Of a stretch of DNA of 11,142 nucleotides, positions 1 to 6,650 are shown piece after piece. The position numbers and the translations under genes are program-made. The notes below the pieces were generated by a model. It did not search any database, was not told the origin of the DNA, and was given only the letters and a program-made list of their open reading frames with translations. The first letter of the stretch is position 1. Each line of letters starts with the position of its first letter. Source of the DNA: Erysipelotrichaceae bacterium (GTDB lineage Bacteria > Bacillota_I > Bacilli_A > Erysipelotrichales > Erysipelotrichaceae); the NCBI GenBank assembly GCA_017620435.1, contig JAFZQL010000132.1, positions 1-11,142 of the forward strand, written 5' to 3'.

Positions 1-1
1 A

Positions 2-499
2 AGAAGCGGAAAGTACGATGTCCTGGTCGGCATCAACCTGTTAAGAGAAGGACTGGATATACCGGAAGTTTCTTTGATCGCCATCCTGGATGCGGACAAG
101 GAAGGTTTCTTGAGAAGTTCCCGTTCCCTGATCCAGACGATAGGAAGGGCGGCCAGAAACGTCAACGGCAGGGTCATCATGTATGCGGATACGGTAACGG
201 ATTCCATGAGGACAGCCATCGATGAGACCAACCGCAGACGCAGCATCCAAAGCAGATACAACGAAGAACACCACATCGTTCCAAGAAGTATCGTCAAGGA
301 ACTCAACGAAGTCATCCATTCCAAGGAAACAAAAGAAATGGCCGACAGGTACCGCAAGAAGCACAAGCATACAAAGGCCGAGAAGGAAAGAATGATGGCA
401 TCCATTGAAGCGGAAATGAGACAGGCGGCAAAACAGCTGAACTTTGAAAGAGCCGCAGAGCTGAGAGATATCCTGTATGAACTTAGAGACGAAGACTAG
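2..499 (+). CDS. uvrB: UvrB, excinuclease ABC subunit B (C-terminal part only)
   Basis: This is the last 165 residues of UvrB, the DNA-damage-verifying helicase-like subunit of the UvrABC nucleotide excision repair complex. The reading frame is open from base 2, so the gene begins upstream of the window; complete UvrB proteins are about 660 residues. The visible part starts inside helicase domain motifs V and VI: GINLLREGLDIPEV, then DADKEGFLRS and QTIGRAARN, the last carrying the arginines of motif VI. The C-terminus (about 401-490) is a UVR domain (IEAEMRQAAKQLNFERAAEL), the coiled-coil segment that contacts UvrC. The frame is intact to a TAG stop. The next gene starts inside its 3' end with a 23-nt overlap, so the two are probably co-transcribed and translationally coupled. 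Identification is secure. Confidence 0.97.
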   Translation, partial: RSGKYDVLVGINLLREGLDIPEVSLIAILDADKEGFLRSSRSLIQTIGRAARNVNGRVIMYADTVTDSMRTAIDETNRRRSIQSRYNEEHHIVPRSIVKELNEVIHSKETKEMADRYRKKHKHTKAEKERMMASIEAEMRQAAKQLNFERAAELRDILYELRDED

Positions 500-1085
500 T
501 ATCAAAAGACTTTCCGTTACCATCCTGGGCATCCTGCTGCTGGGAAGCGGCGTAGGTCTGGCCACAGCGGCACAGATCGGCAGCGACTGTATGGCAAGCT
601 TCTGTGAAGTCCTATCAGAAAGACTTGGCTTTATTACGATCGGTCAGCTGACAACGCTCATTGAGCTGGGGATGCTGATATATGCTTTTGTCATGGAAAG
701 AAAGACCGTAGGCATCGGTTCCTTCCTGGCCATGCTGCTGGTTGAATTTCCTATCGATATGGTCTACGAGTCTGTTCCAAGGACCGGAAACTACGTAATC
801 AGGATCCTCTACGTCCTGATCGGCATCGTTCTAATCTCTTTCGGGGCCGAGCTGATCGTCCATGCGGAACTGGGAATGGGATCCTACGAAGCCTTCATGT
901 ATTCTTTTGTTTACCGCAACGGATGGAAATTCACGTACGTGAAATACGCCTGCGACAGTATCTTCCTGCTGCTGACGATACTGCTGAAAGGACATGTCGG
1001 TATCGGTACGGTATTGACTTATCTGCTGGTTCCGAAATGTATGGAACTTGCTTCTGTTCTGATTCATAAAATCAGTTTTGAATAG
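477..1085 (+). CDS. YczE/YyaS/YitT-like integral membrane protein of unknown function
   Basis: This is a 202-residue hydrophobic protein resembling the YczE (COG2364-like) membrane family, for which I know of no firm biochemical function. Hydrophobic segments lie at about residues 11-31, 52-73, 77-97, 107-129 and 157-190 (the last long enough for two helices). The two halves look alike. Each has a GxG-type first helix, a small-residue loop (AQIGSDCMASF near 32-42, AELGMGSYEAF near 130-140) and a GIG-led helix (GIGSFLAMLLVEFPIDM near 79-95, GIGTVLTYLLVPKCMEL near 175-191), which suggests an internal duplication. The start ATG lies 23 nt inside uvrB with a modest GAGAGA site about 8 nt upstream, and no better start exists. 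It is the last gene before an apparent internal promoter for rapZ. The family call is fairly sure; any transport role would be a guess. Confidence 0.8.
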   Translation: MNLETKTSIKRLSVTILGILLLGSGVGLATAAQIGSDCMASFCEVLSERLGFITIGQLTTLIELGMLIYAFVMERKTVGIGSFLAMLLVEFPIDMVYESVPRTGNYVIRILYVLIGIVLISFGAELIVHAELGMGSYEAFMYSFVYRNGWKFTYVKYACDSIFLLLTILLKGHVGIGTVLTYLLVPKCMELASVLIHKISFE

Positions 1086-1106
1086 GATACACCATAGAAA
1101 GTGGTA

Positions 1107-1112
1107 TATAAT
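1107..1112 (+). promoter_or_regulatory. Putative -10 box for a leaderless rapZ transcript
   Basis: A perfect TATAAT ends 6 nt before the rapZ ATG at 1119. Transcription normally starts about 6-7 nt after the hexamer, so the first base of the mRNA would be at or next to the A of the start codon. No convincing -35 box lies 16-18 nt upstream; a TTGAAT at 1078-1083 is 23 bp away, which is too far. No Shine-Dalgarno site lies between 1086 and 1118. The hexamer is clear; its use as a promoter is inferred. Confidence 0.5.
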
Positions 1113-1118
1113 AAAAGT

Positions 1119-1961
1119 ATGAAAACACTGATACTCATCAGCGGCATTTCTGGTGCAGGCAAGACGACAGCTTCCAATATTCTGGAAGACATGGGTTTTA
1201 CCTGTATCGACCAGTATCCGGTTGAACTGCTGCCGGATCTGATCGAGCTGATTAAAAACGATAATTCATTGAAATATGACAAGGTTGCTTTGACGATCGG
1301 CCTGATTGATCTGGAAAAGTTTTCCAACCTTTTAGGCAATACGGATTTCGATGCCAAGCTGATCCTTCTGGATGCCAGCAAGGACGCGATCATCAACCGT
1401 TACAAGTTTTCCCGTAGAGTACATCCTCTGGTGATATCCAATACAGCATCTACCGTAGAAGAAGCCGTAGAGATCGAAAAAGGTATCATCAGCAAGTTCA
1501 AGAAAAGAAATATCCATATCATCGATACGACAAACCTTACGGCAAAACAGCATAAGGCAGTTCTGGACAAGATCCTGAATTATCCCGACTACAACAATCT
1601 GGCCATTACATTCGAGTCTTTTGGCTTTAAAAACGGCGTTCCGGACGATGCGGATGTCGTGCTGGATGTACGTATGCTGGACAATCCTTTCTATATCGAA
1701 AAACTGAAGCATAAGACAGGCAACGATAAAGCCGTACAGGACTACGTTCTGGAATCCAAGACGACCCAGAAATACATAAAGAAGACTCTGGATTATCTGG
1801 ACTTCATGTTCAAGGCGTACGACAACGAAGAAAAAAGGCATCTGACGATCTGTATCGGCTGTACAGGCGGACAGCACCGCAGCGTTACTTTGGCCAATTA
1901 CCTGTATGAACACTATAAAGACAAATACATGTGCTATCTGACACATCGGGAACTGAAATGA
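1119..1961 (+). CDS. rapZ: RapZ/YvcJ family nucleotide-binding protein
   Basis: This 280-residue P-loop protein belongs to the RapZ (E. coli) / YvcJ (B. subtilis) family, whose usual length is 284-295. In E. coli, RapZ is an RNA adapter delivering the sRNA GlmZ to RNase E and so tunes glucosamine-6-phosphate synthesis; YvcJ hydrolyses nucleotides and has been linked to competence. Visible motifs are Walker A GISGAGKT (9-16), SRRVHP (98-103), SFGFKNGVP (167-175), the DADVVLDVR stretch (177-185) and the signature GCTGGQHRS (247-255). The segment usually written DNLP reads DQYP here (31-34). I chose ATG 1119 over an in-frame GTG at 1101 because MKTLILISG fits the family N-terminus and TATAAT lies between them. 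There is no Shine-Dalgarno site. The stop overlaps yvcK by 4 nt (ATGA), and yvcK then whiA is the conserved Gram-positive order. Confidence 0.95.
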   Translation: MKTLILISGISGAGKTTASNILEDMGFTCIDQYPVELLPDLIELIKNDNSLKYDKVALTIGLIDLEKFSNLLGNTDFDAKLILLDASKDAIINRYKFSRRVHPLVISNTASTVEEAVEIEKGIISKFKKRNIHIIDTTNLTAKQHKAVLDKILNYPDYNNLAITFESFGFKNGVPDDADVVLDVRMLDNPFYIEKLKHKTGNDKAVQDYVLESKTTQKYIKKTLDYLDFMFKAYDNEEKRHLTICIGCTGGQHRSVTLANYLYEHYKDKYMCYLTHRELK

Positions 1962-2884
1962 AAAACATTGTAGCGATAGGAGGCGGACACGGACTGTCAA
2001 CGATCCTGCAGGGGATCAGAAATATTGACGATATCAGTATTTCGGCGATCGTTACCGTAGCGGATGACGGCGGTTCGACCGGACGTCTCAGAAAAAGATA
2101 TACGATCCCGGCGATGGGAGACATCCGCAACGTGCTTGTGGCTCTTTCGGACAGTGAACCGTTGCTTCATGAGCTGATGAACTACCGTTTTGAAGGGGAA
2201 GACAACATGGATATTGCCGGTCATTCTTTAGGCAATCTGATCCTGACGGCTTTAACCAACATGACCGGATCTTTTAATGAATCGATACGGATCGCTTCGG
2301 ATCTTCTGAAAGTCAAAGGAAAGATCATTCCTTCAACACTGCAGTCCGTGACGCTGTTTGCGATGATGGATGACGATACGATCGTCAAGGGAGAGGCGAA
2401 TATTCCGAGTCTGATCCACAACATTGAGAAAGTGTTCTACGATGTTCCGGTCCACGCAAATCGGGAAGCCGTAGATGCCATCCGCAATGCCGACCTGATC
2501 CTGTACGGGATCGGTTCCCTGTATACTTCCATTCTGCCCAATACGATCATCAAAGGGATCAACGAAGCCCTACATGAGAGTAAAGCAAAGAAGATCTATT
2601 TTGCCAACTGCATGACCCAGTCCAACGAAACATACAACTACGATCTGAAGAAGCATCTGGACGCGTTCGCCAAGCACGACACCGATGTCGACATGGTCAT
2701 CATGCACAGCGATGAAATACCGGGAAAGATCCTTTACCGTTATGCCCAGCAGAATTCCATTGAAGTAAAAGACAACGGCGATACAGGTCTGGAAGTACGG
2801 AAATACAGCCTACTTAAATTCGACAACGATCTGGTCAGACACGATTCCGATAAGATCAAATGCGTACTGGAGAGCCTTCTGTAA
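1958..2884 (+). CDS. yvcK: YvcK/GlmR (CofD-like) gluconeogenesis and cell-envelope factor
   Basis: This 308-residue protein belongs to the YvcK (also GlmR) branch of the CofD-like superfamily; the B. subtilis protein is 317 residues. In B. subtilis it is needed for growth and cell shape on gluconeogenic carbon sources, binds UDP-GlcNAc and stimulates GlmS. Motifs in order are GGGHG (8-12), the loop DDGGSTGRLR (36-45), GDIRN (54-58), GHSLGN (88-93) and GSLYTSILPN (186-195). The first glycine loop has His where relatives usually have Thr. The start at 1958 overlaps the rapZ stop in an ATGA, and MKNIVAIGGG fits the family start better than the ATG at 1931. Only a weak GGGAA precedes it, so it probably relies on translational coupling. 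Its TAA shares one base with the whiA ATG. Confidence 0.95.
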   Translation: MKNIVAIGGGHGLSTILQGIRNIDDISISAIVTVADDGGSTGRLRKRYTIPAMGDIRNVLVALSDSEPLLHELMNYRFEGEDNMDIAGHSLGNLILTALTNMTGSFNESIRIASDLLKVKGKIIPSTLQSVTLFAMMDDDTIVKGEANIPSLIHNIEKVFYDVPVHANREAVDAIRNADLILYGIGSLYTSILPNTIIKGINEALHESKAKKIYFANCMTQSNETYNYDLKKHLDAFAKHDTDVDMVIMHSDEIPGKILYRYAQQNSIEVKDNGDTGLEVRKYSLLKFDNDLVRHDSDKIKCVLESLL

Positions 2885-3819
2885 TGTCATTCACAACAGA
2901 AATCAGGCAGGAGATCGCATCCAGGGATCTGGAAAAACACTGTCAGAAAGCCCAGCTAAGCGCTCTGGTACAGCTGACCAGTTCTTTGACAATCTCAAAA
3001 GGAAAGATGGGTCTGATCATCAGAAGCGAAAATCCGACAACGGCCAGAAGGATCGTTTTTTTATTGAAAGAACTCTATGATGTACAGACCGGACTGACAG
3101 CCGTCAGAAAAACCAACTTAAAGAAAAACAATATCTACACGGTCGAGATCGCAGACGACTGCAGACCTGTTCTGGAAGATCTGGGGCTATATAACCAGCG
3201 TGGACTGCAGTCCCATCCGAACTATGAGATCGTCATGCGTAACTGCTGTGCAGGCGCCTATCTGGCGGGTGCTTTCCTGGCTTACGGTTCCTGCAACGAC
3301 CCGCAGAACGCCAACTACCATCTGGAGATCTCTCTCTCGGACATCGAGAATGCCAACTTCGTAGTCAAACTGATCTCCCGTTTTGAGATCCAGGCAAAGA
3401 TCGTCAAAAGACGAAGCCGCTATGTCGTTTATCTGAAAAAGGCCGATTATGTTTCCGGTTTTCTGGCGCTGATCGGAGCGCATGATGCGATGATGCGCTT
3501 TGAAGATGAAAGAATAGGCAGAGATCTGAAGAACGCGATCAGCCGGATCGACAACTGCGAGATCGCCAACGAATATAAAACGATACGGGCAGCACAGAAG
3601 CAGATCGCCTATATGCAGAAAATCAAGGATTACGGGAAATACGAGAAACTTTCCGAGAAACTCAGAAACGTTATCGATATCAGACTGAAATATCAGGAGA
3701 GTTCTCTGCTGGAACTGTGTGAAGCATATCAGAAGACTTACGGTGACGCCATATCCAAATCGGGTATGAAACACCGTCTGAATAAACTGGAGAATATTGC
3801 GGAAAGTCTGGAGGATTGA
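2884..3819 (+). CDS. whiA: WhiA family DNA-binding protein
   Basis: This 311-residue protein is WhiA (YvcL in B. subtilis, about 316 residues). In actinomycetes WhiA is a sporulation transcription factor. In Firmicutes it is a nucleoid-associated protein affecting division and chromosome segregation. The fold is a degenerate LAGLIDADG homing-endonuclease-like domain, whose core is recognised here by CCAGAYLAGAFLAYGS (121-136), followed by a basic linker and a C-terminal helix-turn-helix (about 273-305, with SKSGMKHRLNKL). The ATG at 2884 overlaps the yvcK stop (TAATG) and has a GGAGAG site about 9 nt upstream; the longer in-frame GTG start at 2860 is unlikely. The position after yvcK is the standard one. 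No endonuclease activity is expected for this family. Confidence 0.96.
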   Translation: MSFTTEIRQEIASRDLEKHCQKAQLSALVQLTSSLTISKGKMGLIIRSENPTTARRIVFLLKELYDVQTGLTAVRKTNLKKNNIYTVEIADDCRPVLEDLGLYNQRGLQSHPNYEIVMRNCCAGAYLAGAFLAYGSCNDPQNANYHLEISLSDIENANFVVKLISRFEIQAKIVKRRSRYVVYLKKADYVSGFLALIGAHDAMMRFEDERIGRDLKNAISRIDNCEIANEYKTIRAAQKQIAYMQKIKDYGKYEKLSEKLRNVIDIRLKYQESSLLELCEAYQKTYGDAISKSGMKHRLNKLENIAESLED

Positions 3820-3822
3820 TGA

Positions 3823-4605
3823 ATGAAAGTCGTACTTATTACCGGAGCATCCGGCGGGATCGGAAAAGAACTCGCCAGACAGTTCGCCGCTCACGATTAT
3901 GATCTGGTGCTGACGGCGAGAAGAGAAAATCTTTTAAAAGAGTTCTGTGAAGAACTTAGAAATGAATATCGGATTCAGGCGGATTATTTTGCCTGCGATC
4001 TGGCAGAAGATCCGAAAGCTGTCTACGATTTCTGCAAGGAGAAGGGCTATACGGTAAACGTCCTGGTCAACAATGCCGGATACGGCGATTACGGAAGATT
4101 TGATGCATCCGATCTGGATAAGGATCTGGGTATGATCGAACTCAACAACAAGGCGCTAGTTGCCTTGACCTACTACTGTCTCAACGACATGAAGAAACAG
4201 GGCTGTGGACATATCCTGAATACCGGATCTGTCGCTTCCTTTATTCCGGGACCCTACATGGCGGTCTATTATGCGACAAAGTCCTTTGTCATGAGCTTTT
4301 CCATGGCTTTAAGAGAAGAACTAAGAAAAGAAAACATCCATGTTTCCGTCCTGTGCCCGGCACCGACCAAGTCCGATTTCTGGGAAGTCGCCAACGGCAA
4401 AACGACTGCAGTCTATGACAACATCCTTGCCAGGACCTGTGAAGATGCCGCAAAGACCGGCTATGAGATGTTTGAAAAAAACAAGGCTTACGCCATTGAC
4501 GGTACAGCCTATAAAATCATTATCGGGGCAGCCAGACTGATGCCGATAGAGCTTGCGGCAAGAGCTGTAGGATTCATTCAGTCAAAAACCAAGCACAAAA
4601 GCTGA
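3823..4605 (+). CDS. Short-chain dehydrogenase/reductase (SDR), classical type
   Basis: This 260-residue NAD(P)-dependent oxidoreductase has the classical SDR fold. It shows the cofactor loop TGASGGIG (7-14), an acidic CDL (58-60) that would contact the adenine, NNAG (83-86), an Asn around 108-109, the catalytic Ser136 (NTGSVAS) and the YxxxK pair Tyr149 and Lys153. The arginines after strand 2 (TARRE, 31-35) suggest NADP(H) preference. The sequence resembles the broad COG0300 (DltE/YdfG-like) group; the substrate cannot be read from it. The usual CPGP motif after strand 6 reads CPAP (178-181). The gene follows whiA by 3 nt with a strong GGAGG at 3810-3814, so it is expressed with the rapZ-yvcK-whiA operon. 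Its TGA touches the rlmA stop on the other strand. The family is certain; the role is unknown. Confidence 0.93.
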   Translation: MKVVLITGASGGIGKELARQFAAHDYDLVLTARRENLLKEFCEELRNEYRIQADYFACDLAEDPKAVYDFCKEKGYTVNVLVNNAGYGDYGRFDASDLDKDLGMIELNNKALVALTYYCLNDMKKQGCGHILNTGSVASFIPGPYMAVYYATKSFVMSFSMALREELRKENIHVSVLCPAPTKSDFWEVANGKTTAVYDNILARTCEDAAKTGYEMFEKNKAYAIDGTAYKIIIGAARLMPIELAARAVGFIQSKTKHKS

Positions 4606-5376
4606 TCATTCTTTCCGGTAGATGTCGATCAGGAAAGAGAAACTGATCTCCAGTTCATCCGCTGTCTGCAGCTTGTCTTTATCTTTCTGAGAAGTCGTAT
4701 TGTAATAGGGCGTCATCATAAACAGATCGGCGATATCCTGTCCTACGACTTTTTCTTTTCTTCTGATCGGTATTTCACTGATCAGCTTCAGACCGTCGAT
4801 CTGTATCTCTTCCGTTTCATTCCGATAAGGATGTTCATAGATCAGCTGTTTCAGCTCGATCAGATGGTCCCTGTCCGGTCTGACCATAATAAAGACTCCG
4901 TCCTTCTTCAGCAGACGTACGATCTCTTGCTTCGCAAGCGGAGCAAAGATAGTCAGCACCTTATCCGCACATTCATCCTCCAGCGGATTATGAAAGATGG
5001 AGTTCAGCAGGTACAGCGTAGATTTATCATGTTTCGCAGCGTACTTCAGACCGGTCTTGCTTAAATCGATCCCGATCTTGTCCTGACACTTGAACCAGGA
5101 AGTATAGTATCCCTCGCCGCAGGCCAGATCAATCAGTGCGTCATCCTCGTTCAGCATACCGTTGATCTCATCCCGCAGGAAAGAATAATAGCCCTGATGC
5201 AGGAAGTTCTTTCTGGCTCTGATCATTTCCTGATTGTCTCCGGTATTCTGGGAATTATGTAGATTCAGATTCAGATAGCCTTCTTTTGCCAGGTCAAAAC
5301 AGTGTCTGTTTTCACACTGATAGCTGTTTCCTGTTTTCTGCAGCTTCTTTTTACATACCGGACACAAGATATTCAT
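4606..5376 (-). CDS. rlmA: RlmA-type 23S rRNA (guanine-N1)-methyltransferase
   Basis: This 256-residue protein matches the RlmA family, SAM-dependent enzymes that methylate N1 of G745 (RlmA-I, mainly Gram-negative) or G748 (RlmA-II, Gram-positive, including the tylosin-resistance enzyme TlrB) in the helix 35 loop of 23S rRNA. The N-terminal zinc finger is complete: Cys5, Cys8, Cys21 and His25, the same numbering as the E. coli enzyme. The family segment GDNQEM (46-51) with nearby Arg53 and Arg55 follows, then SAM motif I DLACGEGYYT (83-92) and motif II GIDLS (102-106). A Gram-positive host makes G748 the likelier target, but this is inferred. It is transcribed alone and diverges from gmk. There is no Shine-Dalgarno site before its ATG; a TAAAAT ends 6 nt upstream. 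Confidence 0.88.
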   Translation of the reverse strand: MNILCPVCKKKLQKTGNSYQCENRHCFDLAKEGYLNLNLHNSQNTGDNQEMIRARKNFLHQGYYSFLRDEINGMLNEDDALIDLACGEGYYTSWFKCQDKIGIDLSKTGLKYAAKHDKSTLYLLNSIFHNPLEDECADKVLTIFAPLAKQEIVRLLKKDGVFIMVRPDRDHLIELKQLIYEHPYRNETEEIQIDGLKLISEIPIRRKEKVVGQDIADLFMMTPYYNTTSQKDKDKLQTADELEISFSFLIDIYRKE

Positions 5377-5382
5377 ATTTCT

Positions 5383-5388
5383 ATTTTA
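5383..5388 (-). promoter_or_regulatory. Putative -10 box for a leaderless rlmA transcript
   Basis: On the minus strand TAAAAT is followed by AGAAAT and then the rlmA ATG, so transcription would start at or within a base of the start codon. The hexamer at the correct -35 distance (TATCTT, 17 bp spacer) is poor. The spacer between rlmA and gmk is only 34 bp, so the promoter must lie here or inside gmk. The base composition is AT-rich, so a chance match is possible. Confidence 0.45.
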
Positions 5389-5393
5389 AATTA

Positions 5394-5404
5394 TGTTATA
5401 AAAT
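5394..5404 (+). promoter_or_regulatory. Putative extended -10 promoter for a leaderless gmk transcript
   Basis: TGTTATAAAAT reads as an extended -10 (TGn then TATAAA at 5397-5402) or as TAAAAT at 5399-5404, ending 6-8 nt before the gmk ATG at 5411. The expected start point falls within about two bases of the ATG. No clear -35 box is visible, which the TGn extension could offset. No Shine-Dalgarno site exists in the 34-bp spacer. Confidence 0.5.
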
Positions 5405-5410
5405 AAAGAT

Positions 5411-5977
5411 ATGAAAAAAGGCTTATTAATCGTATTCAGCGGATTAAGCGGTGTCGGCAAGGGAACCATCCTGAAGCAGCTTATGCCGATGGAGGACCTT
5501 AATCTCGCGTATTCCGTTTCCATGACGACCAGAGCTCCGCGCGAAGGCGAGATCGAAGGTGTAAACTATTTCTTTGTGACCAAGAAACGTTTCCTGGAAG
5601 CGATCCGAAACGGCGAACTCCTGGAACATGCCCGATTCGTAGGCAACGACTACGGCACACCGAAACAGTATGTGGAAGAAATGCGGGAACAGGGCAAGAA
5701 TGTCATCCTGGAAATCGAGATCAAGGGCGCCAAGCAGATCATGAAGAAATGTCCGGATGCCTTAAGCATCTATATCGTACCGCCTTCCATCGAAGAACTG
5801 GAAAGAAGACTCAGAGAACGGGGAACGGAAGACGAAGAGACGATCATGAAGCGGATCTCCAAGGCCAAAAAAGAAATGAAAGATACGGCTTTCTATGAAC
5901 ATGTCGTCTGCAACGATGTTCTGGAAACGGCAGTACAGGAAGTCAGAGAAATCATATTAAACGAGATGAACAAATAG
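5411..5977 (+). CDS. gmk: Guanylate kinase
   Basis: This 188-residue cytosolic enzyme phosphorylates GMP to GDP with ATP, an essential step toward GTP, dGTP and (p)ppGpp pools. It has the P-loop GLSGVGKGT (11-19), the GMP-binding region SMTTRAPREGE (37-47) followed by VNYFF, the EHARFVGNDYGTP segment (72-84), and a lid rich in Arg and Glu (RRLRERGTEDEETI, 132-145). The conserved EID of the strand after the GMP domain reads EIE (101-103), a conservative change. Length is slightly below the family's usual 200-207, with a short C-terminus. It stands alone between divergent rlmA and convergent rpsD; rpoZ, which often follows gmk in Firmicutes, is absent. Its stop codon lies inside the terminator hairpin. 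Confidence 0.97.
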   Translation: MKKGLLIVFSGLSGVGKGTILKQLMPMEDLNLAYSVSMTTRAPREGEIEGVNYFFVTKKRFLEAIRNGELLEHARFVGNDYGTPKQYVEEMREQGKNVILEIEIKGAKQIMKKCPDALSIYIVPPSIEELERRLRERGTEDEETIMKRISKAKKEMKDTAFYEHVVCNDVLETAVQEVREIILNEMNK

Positions 5978-5990
5978 TTCATCTCTTTTT
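5963..5990 (+). terminator. Intrinsic terminator of gmk, overlapping its stop codon
   Basis: GAGATGAAC, a 5-nt AAATA loop, and GTTCATCTC form a perfect 9-bp stem (5963-5971 with 5977-5985), followed by TTTTT and then GTTT. The gmk TAG (5975-5977) occupies the loop end and the first base of the descending arm, so the ascending arm encodes the last residues of Gmk. Confidence 0.9.
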
Positions 5991-6001
5991 GTTTCATCGA
6001 T

Positions 6002-6034
6002 AAGAAATAAAAAGATGCCCCTGAGGACATCTTT
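6002..6034 (-). terminator. Intrinsic terminator of rpsD
   Basis: Read on the minus strand, AAAGATGTCC and GGGGCATCTTT form a stem of about 10 bp (6034-6011, including one T-G pair) with a tight loop, followed by a T-rich run (6010-6002). It begins about 11 nt after the rpsD stop. On the plus strand the hairpin is not followed by a good T run, so it mainly serves rpsD. It lies tail to tail with the gmk terminator. Confidence 0.87.
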
Positions 6035-6044
6035 CTATTCACGA

Positions 6045-6650
6045 TTATCTGTTGTAGTACTCGATAACAAGCAGTTCGTTGATTTCCTGGTTCAGTTCCT
6101 TTCTTTCCGGAATTCTGACATACTTGCCTTTTCTGGCTTCCTTGTCAACTTCGACGAAATCCTTGAAGGAAACTGCAGCTTCCAGAGATTCAGCAACAAA
6201 CGGATTGTTCTTGTAGTTCTCTTTGATCTCGATCGTTGAACCCGGCTTGATCTGGCATGAAGGAATGTCTACCTTCTTGCCGTTGACCAGTACGTGGCCG
6301 TGAGAGACGATCTGTCTGGCCTGCTTCCTGGTGCTGGCAAAGCCCATGCGGTATACCAGGTTGTCCAGTCTTGATTCCAGCATGACAAACAGGTTAGTAC
6401 CGGTGACACCTTTCTTCTTGACAGCTTTTACGAAAGTGTTGTAGAACTGCTTTTCGCTTAAACCGTACATGTGTCTCAGTTTCTGCTTTTCTGCCTTCTG
6501 CAGACCGTAGTTAGACTGCTTAACGCGTCTGGTAGGGGAACCGTGCATTCCCGGAATGTAAGGTCTCTTTGTCAGTTCTTCACCGGTTTCCAGAACCGAG
6601 AAGTTCAGACGTCTGGAGATTCTCCAAGTAGGACCTGTGTTTCTTGCCAT
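6045..6650 (-). CDS. rpsD: 30S ribosomal protein S4
   Basis: This 201-residue protein is S4, a primary 16S rRNA-binding protein that nucleates 30S assembly and helps maintain decoding accuracy; the B. subtilis protein has 200 residues. It starts MARNTGPTWRISRRLNF and has the S4 RNA-binding domain at about 92-155 (LESRLDNLVYRMGFASTRKQ, then GHVLVNGKKVDIPS). The N-terminal region lacks a Cys cluster, so this is the zinc-independent form. I chose ATG 6650 because of family alignment and a strong AAGGAGGAG (6658-6666) 7 nt upstream; the frame stays open to an ATG at 6722, but that extension is leader sequence. The gene is monocistronic, with its own promoter, long leader and terminator, as in B. 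subtilis, where S4 represses its own mRNA. Confidence 0.98.
   Translation of the reverse strand: MARNTGPTWRISRRLNFSVLETGEELTKRPYIPGMHGSPTRRVKQSNYGLQKAEKQKLRHMYGLSEKQFYNTFVKAVKKKGVTGTNLFVMLESRLDNLVYRMGFASTRKQARQIVSHGHVLVNGKKVDIPSCQIKPGSTIEIKENYKNNPFVAESLEAAVSFKDFVEVDKEARKGKYVRIPERKELNQEINELLVIEYYNR

Noticed and set aside
41..565. 174-residue open frame on the minus strand across the uvrB end
   Set aside because: It lies antisense to the clearly coding uvrB and YczE-like frames, and its translation resembles no family I know. It is a shadow of their codon usage.
1101..1118. GTG start for rapZ six codons upstream
   Set aside because: The added residues do not fit the family N-terminus, no Shine-Dalgarno site precedes the GTG, and the TATAAT sits inside the extension.
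1332..2000. 222-residue minus-strand open frame opposite rapZ
   Set aside because: rapZ is confirmed by many motifs over the same bases. The antisense product is Cys- and Phe-rich without domain features, and no promoter is evident.
3187..3894. 235-residue minus-strand open frame opposite whiA
   Set aside because: It is antisense to the well-conserved WhiA core and helix-turn-helix region. It shows no recognisable motif.
4629..4650. GATCAG/CTGATC hairpin near the SDR-rlmA junction as a shared terminator
   Set aside because: The stem is only 6 bp with a 10-nt loop, lies inside the rlmA coding region, and has no T run after it on either strand.
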